Shown piece after piece: positions 42,775 to 53,899 of a stretch of 64,000 bases of DNA. The translations under genes were made by a program, and so were the position numbers. Positions within the stretch are counted from its first letter, which is position 1. Every line of letters starts with the position of its first letter. The stretch is from Kalaharituber pfeilii (Eukaryota; Ascomycota; Pezizomycetes; Pezizales; Pezizaceae), in the NCBI GenBank assembly GCA_015179045.1, contig WHUZ01000090.1, positions 124,001-188,000 on the forward strand, written 5' to 3'. The notes beneath the pieces are model-generated. The model did not search any database and was not told the origin of the DNA. It was given only the letters and a program-made list of their open reading frames with translations.

Positions 42775-45209
42775 TCAGTTCTTCCACAGCCCACCTTTAC
42801 AAGGGACAGCATCCTCTTTCTCCAGCTCCTGAACTATGCTGAACAGACAGTCCCTCCACTGAGTGTACGCGTCCTCTTCCCGAAGCCCCTTCTTGACAAA
42901 GCCATTCAAGATCCCCGTAGTGACTTGATAAATCCCTGGGTGGTCGGTCTCCCACAGCAACGACCGTAGCCGTTGCGCCGCTACCTTGAACGCGGCGTGG
43001 GTCGGCTTGAACCGCTGCAGGAGCTCTTCAAATGTGTCCGTCGCAGAGACAATACGGGTCACCTTGTGTGACTCAACCACGAGTGGGTCGGTATGCTTCC
43101 AGTGCTCGAGGGGGTCGTTAGGCGGGAACGCCTTCTGGAAATACGCAGCATGAGGGTTATCAATTCCTTTGGCATCAGGAGGAATGGTAGGGACAGGATA
43201 TAAACAAAGCATCAGCAAGACATATAAGAATGATTCGAGGTCATGGCGGTAGCGATGCTCGTCGCGACCGGTAAGTATGTTGATAGCCATGTAGGGGTAT
43301 GTTCCCGTACGGTTAATGGCGCCGGAGGCAACCAGCGCAGGAAATTCGATAGCATGATCGAGGTCAATAAGGCATCCATGTAGAGCTGTTAGGCCGCCGG
43401 TGAACAAAGGATCAGTGACAGCCAAGGGTTCTTCTGTGTAAACGATGTTGCTGGGTGATATATCCCGGTGAAGAATCTGGCCCTGGAAGTACAGGGAGGC
43501 ATGCCCTGGGGTGGGTCAAACGCTAGCCACTAGCAGTCAGAAGAGCACGTATTCTTACCGATAAATCCAGCCAACAGGCCATGGGCCAGGTCGTGAGCGG
43601 AAGTAATGTGGTGAAGAGGACTGCCCTGGGGATGCAAGATGAGGCGGGTGTACACACGGTTGTACTTAGCCATATGTGAAGTGTAGTTCCAGGAATCAGT
43701 GGAGCTGCTCTCCTGTCCGTAGAAACTTTGCGGTGTGATGCCATACCGGACACCATCGTGAATATCCTTATACACATCGTAGGCTAGGCAGCGCGCCAGG
43801 CCAATGACACCTTTGGAATGTGCTTGCTTGTACAGGTCACCTTCCAAGATGTGCCCACTAGAACGCCAAGCATACTTGACAACGACGGCCGTCGCAGGGA
43901 CGCATGGTCGTCGAAGCTCCCCTCGCCAGCACGCAGTGCCGCGGCATATAATGCCACCAGTTGCAAACGCCACCTGTTGAAGCTCGAGATGGCTGTCGGT
44001 CCCAACAAGAGAGTAAATACGAGAGTAGCCCTCCGTGGGGAATGCTCCATTGGGTTCCACCATGATGCTATCAGTGTGGTAGCCGAGTGCGGATGCGGGC
44101 ATGCGTAGGAAAGCGTGGAGGCATCGGGTTAGAAGACAAAGGTCTATAATGGAATAATAGAGCTCAGTGGATGAAAGAGCGCCGGCGCGGTCGAATCGCC
44201 AGAACACAATGCCCCTACGGCGATTGCTTGTGAGTATACCAAAAACAAAATGCCGAAAGGGCTGGGCAAGAAACACTTCGCTGGCATAACAAGCCAGCTG
44301 GACAATGCTGGAATCCACTGTCGACCCTTTGGACTCGTGTGAACCGACAATAAGAACGTCCTTCCAGGCGACACAGTCCGCAGCATTTGTGAGGCACGAA
44401 TGAGGGCAATGGAGGACAAAGTCAGGCCGCAATCGACCGTTCCGGGCACCAGTAAGGGGCTTGCTACGGGTGGTTATCCAGACGCGTGGCCTGTCTGTGG
44501 CGGCAATAGAACCGGGAACAATGAACCCGCCATCTACAGAAGTGTGAACAGCGTTTGCAAAGCTACAAAACCAATCCGGGAAGGTAGCGTCGGAGAACTG
44601 CGACTGCGAGCAACGATGGCCTCCGTCCGGCAGAGTTTCAATGCATAGGCTTTGTTGGGTTGCTAGCATATCCAGGCAATGGCTTGCTTCCTCCGCTGTC
44701 GGCGCCCAGTCAAGGATAAAGCTCTCGCAGAAGCTAGCAACATTTGGGTGGAGGCATCTACGCAGCATCACAGGCTGCACAGAGGACGTAAGAGGTGCAC
44801 TGCTCCGCTTCAATTCATGCGAGGTTGAGCTTGTCTGCAGGCTGCTTACTCTGCCGCGAGGTGGAGTCCCTGAGGAGAGTGGTGTCGGGGATGTAACTGG
44901 CGCGATGGGTCTTTGTGCTTCTGCCAGCTGCTGCAGCTCGTGGCAGCTTGAGGCGTATTCCACAAGGGCAACTGCAACGCTGCGCCATGGTGCCGCCGTT
45001 GCTGCTGCGTGAAGGAGTCGTGCAGCTTGCTTGTGATAAGGAGCTACGCGTGCACGCTCGCCGGAGCTGCGATGCGCGTCCACGGCAGACTTTACAGCGG
45101 GGAGGACAAGAGGAAAATCGCGTAAAGGGTTGGCGGTCGCAGGGCACTCCGCAACCTCCGCCAGTGCGAATATCAGGGACCGCAAAATGCCACTTGTCAC
45201 GCCGTGCAC
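42775..45209 (-). CDS. FunK1-type fungal protein kinase
   Basis: Predicted Ser/Thr-like kinase of the fungus-specific FunK1 family. Exon 45209-43559 and exon 43505-42775 with a 53-bp intron (GTAAGAAT...CACCCCAG) give 793 residues; the join reads AGFIG-GHASLYF. The N-terminal half is a FunK1 N-region (CESFILDWAPT, WITTRSKPLTG, DVLIVGSHESKG...STVDSSIVQLACYASEVF). Kinase landmarks: VVVKYAWR (ATP-binding Lys), EGDLYKQA (helix C Glu), ILHRDISPSNIVY (HRD catalytic loop), CLIDLDHA (DLD in place of DFG), then GTYPYMA. The catalytic residues are kept, so activity is plausible. A decayed second copy follows at 45.9-47.6 kb in the same orientation. Start: first ATG downstream of a possible 3' splice site (GCTAACG...TTGACTAG, ending at 45212), so an upstream exon may exist. 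Confidence 0.85.
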
Positions 45210-45244
45210 TAGTCAAGTGACGTCACGTTAGCAAGCCACACAAA

Positions 45245-45556
45245 TCATGGTATGTCAGAGGGGCAGGGCTTCTTGCACGCTGCCAGCAGGTGACCCCTGG
45301 CATCAGTTTCTGCAGTGATCAGCTCCCAGGTTTCTAGAAGCGTGGGGTCTCCGAGCAGCGCCACAAATGGCAGGCGGGCAGCCAGCTCTCGAACCACACG
45401 TCCTAGGCCAGCGGGAGCTCCAGCAAAATTGCTGAAAGGCGCGTCGAGGCTGGCATCCATATCCGACATTGTACGTTCTATCATAGAACCGGGACCGGAG
45501 GCGTGCGTGCAGGGTCTAGGGAGAGCGATGCTGCTCTGCTGGGGGGCGGGAGGCAT
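45245..45556 (-). CDS. Possible 5' exon of the FunK1 gene
   Basis: Open frame of 103 codons (SDMDASLDAPFSNFAG, VVRELAARLPFVALLGDPT, LLETWELITAE) just upstream of the kinase frame. The same sequence is repeated, decayed, next to the pseudogene copy (about 47450-47620), so it moved with the gene. The intervening 35-100 bp contain GCTAACG and an AG acceptor, but I cannot fix a donor that keeps the frame. It could also be an independent small gene. Confidence 0.45.
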   Translation of the reverse strand: MPPAPQQSSIALPRPCTHASGPGSMIERTMSDMDASLDAPFSNFAGAPAGLGRVVRELAARLPFVALLGDPTLLETWELITAETDARGHLLAACKKPCPSDIP

Positions 45557-46411
45557 GCGCTACCATCCCATGGGCAACGATGTGTACACTGGTGACGCTG
45601 GGCACCTTGGCGCCGATTTAGCACCCTCTCCACGCAGACACATCTCACAGAATGTATCTCTGATATGTGCGATGGATTGATTATAGACTATATTGACTGT
45701 GCTGATGCTGAATTTGAAAGTGAGAAAGCGAAAATACTACATCAATAGCATCTACAGTTGTACTAGATAGACTTATTGGACCCAACGATACAAAACTTCT
45801 TTATTCCTTCTGAGAAGCTCTCTTGTTCTGCGTGACGAAGCCCTCCTTACCCCACGTGCGAAGCCGGAATTCCGGGGTCGACGTAAGAACAGTTCATAAA
45901 GAATCAGGACGAGTTTACAAATAACTTCCCCAATATTTATAACCCATACATAACCAGAGCAGGCGAACAATCAGTTCTTCCATAGCCCCACCTTTATAAG
46001 CAACAGCGTCCTCTTTCTCCAACTCCTCAACTATGGGGAACAGACAATTCCCTCCACTGAGTGTACGCGTCCTCCTACCGTAGCCCTGTCTTGTCAAAAC
46101 CGTCCAAGATTCCCATAGAGACTTGATATGTCCCTAGGTGGTTGTTCTCCCATAGCGACGGCTGTAGTCATTGAACGCGGCGTGGGGGTCGTTAGGCGGG
46201 AATGCTTTCTGAATGATTGGAGGTGGCGGTAGCGATGATCGTCGCGTCCGGCAATAGCCATGTAGGGATATGTTCCCATACGGTCATTGGCGCCAGAGGC
46301 AGCCAGGGTAAATTCGCATAATCGAGGTCAATAAGGCATCCATGTAGAGCTAGTAGACTGGAGGTGAACGAAGTATCCAAGGGTTCTTCTGTGTAGACCA
46401 TGTTGCTGGGT

Positions 46412-46626
46412 GTCGTGAGACATGCAGCCGAGCGCAACCCCTTTGCGAAAACACAACAACTCAACTAATAATGCACAATCTTAAATTCTGAAAAAAAGAT
46501 TCGGATTCTCCAATGTCCATTCATTCGGTCTACTATTTCTCTGTAATTTTTCCACTATTTTTTATTTGTTGGTGATGTACTGAAAAATGGTGCACGAGAG
46601 GTGCGCTCGGCTGCATGTCTCGCGAC
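46412..46626. mobile_element. MITE (215 bp) in the kinase pseudogene
   Basis: TIR GTCGTGAGACATGCAGCCGA at the left end and the reverse complement of GTCGCGAGACATGCAGCCGA at the right, about 25 bp with one mismatch. Interior AT-rich and non-coding. It lies where the paralogous gene has its HRD-loop/intron region; no unambiguous target duplication. Confidence 0.65.
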
Positions 46627-46885
46627 CCCAAGGGATGTACCTGGCCACGTGTGAAGTGTAGTTCCAGAAACCGGGGGAGCTGCTTCCCTGTCCGTAGAAA
46701 CCTTGCGCTGTGACGCCATACCAGATACCGTCGTGAATATCCTTATACACATCGTAGGCTAGGCTGTGCGCCAGGTTAAGGACCCCTTATGCTAGAGCGG
46801 TAGCCGAGTGCGGGTGGCGGGCATGCGTAGGAAATCCGGGTTAGAATTGAAAGGTATGTAATGGAATAATTTAGTGGATGAAAAG

Positions 46886-46987
46886 CAGTCTCGAACCAGA
46901 CTACCGCTTAGTGTGTTCTCCCGCGAAGCAACCGCGTAGTGTGGAGTAGCTTAGTCAGCCACTAAGCGGTAGTCTGGTTCAAGACTG
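46886..46987. mobile_element. 102-bp MITE with 9-bp target duplication (Mutator-like)
   Basis: TIR CAGTCTCGAACCAGACTACC / CAGTCTTGAACCAGACTACC, about 28 bp with one mismatch, around a ~45-bp loop. GATGAAAAG is duplicated at 46877-46885 and 46988-46996. The intact kinase paralog near 44167-44180 reads 'gtggatgaaagagcgccgg' with no insertion, giving the empty site. Nine-bp duplications are typical of MULE elements. Confidence 0.85.
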
Positions 46988-47624
46988 GATGAAAAGAGCG
47001 CCGGCGCGGTCGAATCACCAGAATGTAATGCCGAAAGGGCCGGAAAACTGCGACTACAGGCAACGATGGCCTCCGCCCTGCAGAGCTGCAATGCATATGT
47101 AGACTTTGTTGGGTTGCAGGCATACTTGCTTCCCCTCTCGTCGGCGTCCAGTCGAGGATAAAGCTCTCACAGAAGTCAACGACATTTGGGTGGAGGAATC
47201 CACGTAGCTCTGCGCACATCACAGGTTCACAGAGCATGCGTGCCGACGACAGATTTTGCTACGAGAGGCACAAGAGGAAAATTGCGTAAAGGGTCGATCG
47301 CAGACCACTCCGCAACCTCCGCTAGCACGAATACTAGGGACTGCGAAATGCCATTTGTAACATCATGCACTAGCCGAGTGGACGTCACGTTAGCAAGCCA
47401 GACAATCATGTACGGACAGGGATTTTTGCTTCCAGCAGGGGGGTACCGCTGGTATCAGTTTCTGGAGTGAACAGCCCCTAGGTGTCCAGAAGCGTGGGGT
47501 CCCTTGCAGCGCTACAAGCAGCAGGTAGGCAGCCAACCCGACCTAAGCCAGCGGGAGCTCCAGGAGAATTGCTGCATCCATATCCGAAATTTTTTGCGTT
47601 CTGGAACCGGACTCAACCACAGTA

Positions 47625-48630
47625 AAGTAGAACCGGATCGAGAGTGTGCGTGCAGGATCTAGGAGTGCGATGTGCTGTGGGAATGCGCTAAACCGCACAG
47701 TGACACGCTTTGTGACTTTCACTTGGCCACTACCTCACGTGCCGACGCACGTTTTACTCCAAAACTGCCCGCCCAGAAGGGAATACCTGGGCACACGAAC
47801 AGGAATATATACATTTATCTCAACAACAACAGCAGATTTTAGCTGGCGGAGATACTAGCTTGGGCAGCAGAGTAGGGGGCGGAAAGTAGGGGATAATATG
47901 CAAGGATCTTCAAACTGTCGCCGATCAGTTTGAACGGTTTGGCAGGCCACTGGCAAAACATGTAGAGCACTCTACAGTCACTGAGCAGACGTTTTGGTGA
48001 TTCCACGTTTTCTTGGCACCTCCGAATGCATGCTTGTGCTGCTTCAAACACTCACATGTACTTACCTCCCGGACCAACAGCGCAATTACAAAACTTGTAC
48101 CTCTCCCATGTATCGCATAGCATAGGAAGAAGTCATGACAATAGCTACAGTCAGCTGAACAAACTGGAACATAATTTCCTTCATGCCTATCAGGGGGCAA
48201 GGCGTGATGCACGTCATGGCATGATCCATGTCATGGCATGTTGCACGACATTGCACGATGCATGCCATCAATGCGGTGCTCTTGTCTTTCTAGTAATCCA
48301 ACCTCAAGCTTAATGTGTATATATGCGGGCGTAGCTCTCGTCAATAAGTCAGTAGCTGGCGGATTAATTTTGGTGCTAATAGCAGGATTCTTGTAGGGTA
48401 CCGAGCAGACGATTGCAATAGCCTGCGGACAGATGCTTGATTTAGCGTGGAACAGATATCATGTGACCAACTCACATACTAGACCGTGCACATACACTTC
48501 TATGTACTTCCCGCACAAACATGACACCTGCTAGACTACTTACCAATTCAACATCATAAACCTATCTATTCGGTCCTATACTCGCGAATGCGAAAGTTTA
48601 CAGATATTGCTTTTCCTTCATCAATTTCAT
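47625..48630. other. Interval without recognised genes
   Basis: Only short frames. Contains a small region of repeated 'catgtcatggcatg' / 'ttgcacgac' words at 48205-48265. No domain evidence. Confidence 0.4.
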
Positions 48631-48639
48631 TCAATCGCT

Positions 48640-49270
48640 TGAATATTGCAGCGGCGAAAAATATGCAGGCTCGGTTGGAAGATCTAGAAGACCGCTGGAT
48701 TGGAGGGTGCGATGGATGTGGTGACGATGGATATTTCGGTCAAGTTGCATTGGTGGCAGAAGTGGTGTAGGCAGTAGAATGTGCGGTAGGAGAGGCGATC
48801 GTAGAGGTGGTCGGAGAGGTGACAGGGGAGACCACAGCTGATGCGAGAAGCGGAGGTGGGAGGGGCGATTGGAGGTGGCTTTTGAAGAGGGCGTTGAACG
48901 GCGGAGGTGGATCTGGACGGGGGACGGAGGAGGAGGAAGGGGAGGGTCAAGTGGCAGTGGAGTTGTGTACTTTCCCAACTGACATATAGCTTGGTGAAGT
49001 AGTTCGTCCGCTGCCTCTAGTGATGGAGGTTACAAGAAGGGGCCATGAAGGGAAATAGGATTGAGAGGCCCCCGTGCGAAACCGAGCTGGTGAAAATGGT
49101 CATCCAGCATCTTGCTTAAAGATGGACTGTAATGCTCCGGTTTCCAACAATGATCACTTGGGAGTTCAAAACTTCAGTTCTAGCGAAAATTCAATTCGAA
49201 GTCGGGAACCGGGGCAACTCGTTCTGTTTTTTTTGCAGTGCGTAAAATTATTCCCAAAGAAACCAAATGT
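48640..49270. repeat. Dispersed NLR-flank repeat, copy 3
   Basis: Shares 'atgatggaggttacaa', 'aggcccccgtgcga', 'catccagcatcttgc', 'caatgatcacttgggagtt' and 'accggggcaactcg' with copies at 31.4, 51.1 and 56.4 kb, preceded by the purine-rich GGAGAGG segment. Not followed by NLR sequence here. Confidence 0.6.
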
Positions 49271-49639
49271 GAGGCCACAGTGTGAAAAAGTTTACATTCA
49301 GTATCAGCAGCCTGGGGAATATGTCGATATATCGCTACCCGCTTAACTTTAGCCAATATGGTCAATATGGCGATAGCTTGCCTCTGCACCGCAATTGCGT
49401 TATCAGGATGCGGGCGTGCGTTCTTCTATTACCCTGAGATGGCTACTACTATTTCTAAACATTTTCGGTGACTATGTGCACTTCTCTCATATCACTACCA
49501 AAAACAGGTGTATGGTGATAGAGAGGCAGCTTAATACTCCAGCTCCTCTATATCTAATGTACCAAGCTTGCTTAAGAACACAAGACTCAAGCTTTTCCGT
49601 CCGAACCGGGTAAAATACACCAAAGCTTTAGCATATCCT

Positions 49640-50610
49640 TCGCCTCTCCAAACTACTTAATGCAATCCTCACAGGCGATTTTAACACCAGGCATCGCATA
49701 TCGCATGCAATAAATTGTACTCACATATGCGCTCCGTGTGCATATACCAACCATATGCTCAAGTCGTAATGTGGTGTTGCGCTCACTAGTGTTTGCATCT
49801 GCGGGTTCGCGATAAAAGTCCACCATCCAATTTATGTACAAAATCTTGTCTAACAATTACCCTGAATTGCCAGACGGATTGAATTCTATACGCTGTTCAC
49901 CAACATATTATAATCTATCTGTGTAGCTTTGCTTTCTAGCTCCAAAACCCGAGCTATATCCTGTACCAATTGTAGCATTAGGATTTTTTCTTCCCTTAAA
50001 AATGTAGAACCAACTAAAGTTCGGCACCGTGAGAGCACAACCCACACCACTGTGTGTTTCTCCAAATGAATTCTTGACTCCAAATCTAAAATAGTATCGA
50101 ATATCTAGCCTTGAGATCTATAATCCATAATAGCAAACCCCTACGTAACAAGGTACCCGCCATCGCCAAACTTTTATTTTCGCTCGCTAGTTGCGTTGGT
50201 GTTGGCATGTAAACCGTAAATGTTTGAGGGCATAAAGAAATGGCTCCAAGCAGGGAATCTCGATAGCTTTGGAACCGAGCAACTGCAACTTGAATTAAGG
50301 CACACTTAGATGGTATATCGACTATCCCGATATCACATCCTTGCAAAATATCTGCGGCATCAATATTACTTTGATTCCCAGCGTACACATTTGCCTCAAC
50401 TTTCCAAAACAATGCCATCGCACATCCACCGCAGTACCTTCTTTCCCATTAACAATTCCAACAGTAAACTTGGAGGTTCTGGTTGGTGATAATTTGCATG
50501 CCTTCAATGGAGATAGAGCTTCCAGGACCAGATACAGTACTTCCAGCGTAACTGACATTAAGTATATACGATATGTCTGCTGCAATATCGATGGCTACCA
50601 TCATGCTTTG
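49640..50610 (-). other. Possible unrecognised gene in several frames
   Basis: Minus-strand stretches with protein-like character: VAIDIAADISYILNVSYAGS, VSGPGSSISIEGMQIITNQN (50605-50470), NQSNIDAADILQGCDIGIVD, IPSKCALIQVAVARFQSYRD, SLLGAISLCPQTFTVYMPTP (50400-50200), GTLLRRGLLLW, HTVVWVVLSRCRTLVGSTFL and LQLVQDIARVLELESKATQI (50080-49900). Frames change near 50460 and 50100, so it is either spliced or decayed. No family recognised. Confidence 0.35.
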
Positions 50611-50629
50611 CCATGAATAACATCATCCT

Positions 50630-51026
50630 TTGACTGGGTCCGTCTGAAGCTTTATGTACCCACATATTTATGCCCTTGTGTACCTACAAGCCTGCAGAAT
50701 TCGGGCACAACATTGCCCATAAATGCGCTCCCCCCAGGGTTCCTTATGAGAGGTAATATAACATCTTGCTTTGGCATGCACACCTAGCTGAGCCGGGTAT
50801 TCCCCCGCCGAGCATATTATAGGCCTGGTCCCCATGTGCCTGAAAGTTTAAGCCCTAGTGCACCCACCAATTAAGTCTAGTGTACCTATGATCCCCGAAG
50901 GTTGAGACCCCCATATGCCCGCATGTTTAAGCCCCCGGATGATATATCCGCCAATTCATTACAAGAAAGATGCCATTGGTATAAAGCTTCAATGTGTATA
51001 AACATTGATAAACTGGCAGACAAAAC

Positions 51027-51077
<51 letters not shown>

Positions 51078-51580
51078 CAAAAGCACATGGGGAGTAGTCG
51101 ACCTACCAAGGAGTAACATGTGTTATTCGAGGAGCCACCGAATGGGCAGTCGGAGTAGCACTGCTGTGACAGCTGCTGACTTTAAGGGGAAGGGGGATGG
51201 GTTCAAGAGGCGCATTTGTTTTCTTACTTTTGTGAACTGACCTATCCCTTGGTCAATGATGGAGACAGCAACAAGAGCCATGGAGAGGTATAGAATTGAG
51301 GGGCTCAGTTTGATTCTCACGCTGAGCGGGGATGTTGGTTGTCCGGGCATCTTATAGGAGTAAATACGATGAACTGTATTGCTCCAGTTCCAGCGAATAT
51401 CTTTTAAGAGTAGAAATTATAGGAATGATCAATTGGGAATTGCAACCGGGGCAATTCGTTTTCAATTTTCGCTTTCAATTTTATCACTGTCACAGCAAGG
51501 GAATACGACATGCCGCGAGGTGCAGCCAAACAGGCTCACGCCGTAGTCTGGTTCTCACGCCGAGTTGCCGCCGATATTCA
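50630..51580. repeat. Dispersed NLR-flank repeat, copy 4
   Basis: Module copies ('gaccatattataggcctgg'-like, 'gtttaagccccc') at 50660-50940, 'gatgccattggtataaagc', a 42-nt A-run at 51030-51071, 'aggtatagaattgaggg' and 'gctccagttccagcgaat' to 51440. As at 31.4 and 36.9 kb it leads directly into NLR 3'-flank sequence (next feature). Confidence 0.65.
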
Positions 51581-51930
51581 AACGACTTACCGAGTTTTAT
51601 ACATATAACAAATGGGAAGGGCACTATTCCAATCCCCCTCCCCCTCCAAATTTGTAAAAGGAAAACAACAATGTTGCGGAGATAAACAAAATTTTACTAT
51701 ATAGCTCCGAGGCTACTAAGAGTTACAATTTTTTTTCTACTATTTGAACACCTACGGGGAAGCTTGCACTATATAGTAACTTTGGGAAGTTTCCAATATC
51801 ACGGTAGAACAATTACTAACTGGTAAGCTAGCTTCGAACTATATACAATTTAAATAATTCCATGCATCTGATGAGATGAAGGGCTTGGGTGCTCTGCACC
51901 CAGTGTCTTTTCTGTCCCAGCAAATGCTCG
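51580..51930 (-). pseudogene. Relic of the 3' end of a HeLo/NB-ARC/TPR NLR
   Basis: Collinear with the 3' flanks at 32230-32700 and 37640-38130: 'aaatgggaagggcac', the C-rich block, 'acctacggggaagcttg', 'tatcacggtagaa', 'aactggtaagctagcttcgaact', then 'gggcttgggtgctctgcacc' and 'tgtcccagcaaatgctcgcc', which is the C-terminal TPR coding sequence (on the minus strand GE.A.AG.EK..GAEHP type). The stop-codon-proximal segment is deleted and the rest of the gene is missing. Confidence 0.75.
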
Positions 51931-52100
51931 CCCCTATAGGTGGCGTGGTATGTCTGTTGTCTCTACTGATGGAGGTTGCAGCAAGTGCCATGGAGAGGTA
52001 TAGAACTGAGGGCCCGGTTTGATTCTCGCGTCAAGCTGCTATCAATCCTCTTTCTGAAATAAAAGATGGGCTGTAATGCTCCTGTTCCTTATGCTTAAAA
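51930..52100. repeat. Dispersed NLR-flank repeat, fragment
   Basis: 'ctactgatggaggttgcagc', 'gccatggagaggtatagaac' and 'gatgggctgtaatgctcctg' repeat sequence found at 51.2 kb; a short duplicate joined to the NLR relic. Confidence 0.6.
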
Positions 52101-52587
52101 TCTAGTGGAGCCACGGCAGCCTGTTTTTTTTTGTTTTTTTGCTTCACGTAAATATATTCTAGCATTTCCACGTTGCCAAAAGGTCGCTCCCGGCTTGCCG
52201 TGGTAAAATACATGAATTGAGTGTTTTCATAGGTACCTCTCTTTCGGGTGCGTTCCCCGAGTTACTATTGCAGTTTAAGCAGTGTAAGCATGCCGCAGAT
52301 GTAAATGTTGTTCTCGTGCCCAGACTCTGTCCAAATGTTAGAATTGAGCGATTGGCATGAGTGTTTGAAACTGTGCTAGCAGGTGTTCAGAAGAGCCGAG
52401 AAAAGTAGTTTCATCAAGCTTTTTTCTCGGGATCTGTAGGAGTGAATTGCAGCACTACCTCAAAAAGAAAACAATTGGTGGTTCGATCTATGCGAGTATA
52501 TATATGTACATGATAGTGCCCCATCTGAATCCCAAATACAGTACAATCCTGCAACTCCAATTCCATGAAACCATCTGGTGATAAGTT
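52100..52587. other. 3' flank of uL6m gene, no further gene seen
   Basis: No supported coding sequence; contains a small T-run (52123-52140). Confidence 0.4.
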
Positions 52588-53409
52588 CTACTTAATCTTT
52601 TTCGCCTTGAGCCTGATAGTCTCATTATTGACAAATATACCCTTGCCTTTATACGGCTCCGGTTTCCTCCATGCTCTGATATTCGCCGCAAACTGCATGA
52701 CGACCATCTTGTCCCTACCCTCCAGCAATATACGTGTGGGTGTCGGCGTGCTTGCAGTGACGCCCTCTGGAACCTCCAACTCGATTGGGTGCGCATACCC
52801 GACTTTGAGGTTGACAATGCGGTTGTTGTTCTCCATGACAGCACGGTAGCCGACGCCGTGCAGACGGAGGATGGCGGTGTGGCGTTCGGTGACGCCGAGG
52901 ACGTGGCCCGCCAGTAGAGAGCGGATGGTGCCCCACATGCAGCGTTGGGTGCGGTCTTTGGGGTCCTCAACGGTGAGGGAGGCTTTTGGGGGGGTGGTTT
53001 CGGAGATGGTGAGGGTCATATAGGGCGGGAGGGGGACTGTCATCGTGCCAAATGGGCCGGTGATTTCGCTTTCGAACCCAGAGTTTTGTGTGAGTTCCGG
53101 AGGTTCTGCAATAGTCAGGAAGGGGGCAGGGAGCGGGGAAGCAGGGCGGGCTTACAGCGTCTTTGAAGGCTCCTCACGAGTCTTCTTTGGCGGAGGGGGG
53201 ATAACGGTGAGTTTAACATCTGGTGGGAGAATCACAGGGCTGCGACCGATTTGGGAGAGGAATGGGTTGGTCGTGGAGAAGAACTGGTGTTGTTGTGCAA
53301 TGAGCTGGGATTGGGGGACGAGTTTGAGCAGCGGCAGAAATGTTGCGGGGTGGTTTATGTGAGCGCTACGGCAGAGAAGGAGGGTCCGCCGCAATGTTGG
53401 GGAGAACAT
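52588..53409 (-). CDS. MRPL6: Mitochondrial ribosomal protein uL6m
   Basis: Nuclear-encoded protein of the large mitoribosomal subunit, in the L6/uL6 family. Exon 1 starts at 53409 (MFSPTLRRTLLLCRSAHINH, an Arg-rich mitochondrial presequence; an upstream ATG at 53442 is also in frame) and contains SQIGRSPVILPPDVKLTV, the uL6 N-terminal signature. A GTAAGC donor lies at 53155. Exon 2 reads ITGPFGTMTVPLPPYMTLTI, LLAGHVLGVTERHTAILRLH, GVGYRAVMENNRIVNLKVGY-like, SHPIELEVP-like and the C-terminal KPEPYKGKGIFVNNETIRLK, the uL6 rRNA-binding signature. Frame-keeping acceptor is most likely at 53069 (GAAAG), giving ...SKTLEITGPFGTM and 244 residues; the stronger-looking TTGCAG at 53106 does not keep the frame. 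The only housekeeping gene in the window. Confidence 0.9.
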
Positions 53410-53442
53410 GGCGGTGTGGGGTGTGAGGTTGCTGGTGCACAA

Positions 53443-53895
53443 TTGCGACTGGCAATTGTCGCGACGGTGGTGATCGGCTTGGTGGGGGAAGCCCGGATTT
53501 ATCTTATCTAATCTGATGAGATAAGATGTGATCGAAGTTTCCTGGCGATTTCATCACATCCAATTAAGCGCCTGCAAGCTAGTCTCGTTAGCGGAGCAAC
53601 ACCCATGCATGAAACTCCGCTTAGTCAGTGTCTGGTTACGTGACTACAGTACCTGCAAGCATGAGGACAAAAGCATTTTGACTGTTTTCGAGCCCTGTCA
53701 ATCATGTTGCCAAGACGAGTACCGAAGTCCAGTAAGCAAGGCGGAGGCTTTCGCATACTCGTTTATTTATAGTCCATGCGAGTAGTTTAGTCCCAGTATC
53801 TCGGTTGTGTACAGCACTTACAGAAAATGACCAATAGTTAAGGTCCGCCAGCAAGGATAAATAAATGAACTTGTTAAGAGCGAATAAGCAAGTAC
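53443..53895. other. Upstream region of uL6m
   Basis: Short promoter-side spacer with 'gataagatgtgatcgaag'; no gene recognised. Confidence 0.4.
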
Positions 53896-53899
53896 TACC

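Larger units (their letters stand above)
45900..47620 (-). pseudogene. Decayed second copy of the FunK1-type kinase
   Basis: Blocks collinear with 42775-45560: C-terminal piece 46090-45915, DLD loop region 46464-46300 (TPSNMVYTEEP, LHGCLIDLDYA), YKDIHDGIWYGVTAQGFYGQ at 46750-46690, N-region 47237-46970 (PNVVDFCESFILDWTPT), start region 47409-47230 (LVHDVTNGISQSLVFVLAEV) and the presumed 5' exon near 47450-47620. Large internal deletions, frameshifts, loss of HRD, and two miniature transposons inserted. Non-functional. Confidence 0.85.

Noticed and set aside
43818..45220. Plus-strand frames opposite the kinase gene
   Set aside because: Shadow frames in GC-rich coding DNA; the minus strand has the full FunK1 domain order.
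50900..51240. ORF with a poly-Lys (or poly-Phe) run
   Set aside because: Produced by the 42-nt A-run in a dispersed repeat; no other coding signal. The same applies to Phe-rich frames at 61.6 kb.
53143..53510. Plus-strand frames over the uL6m 5' exon
   Set aside because: Antisense to a presequence-bearing exon with a clear uL6 signature.
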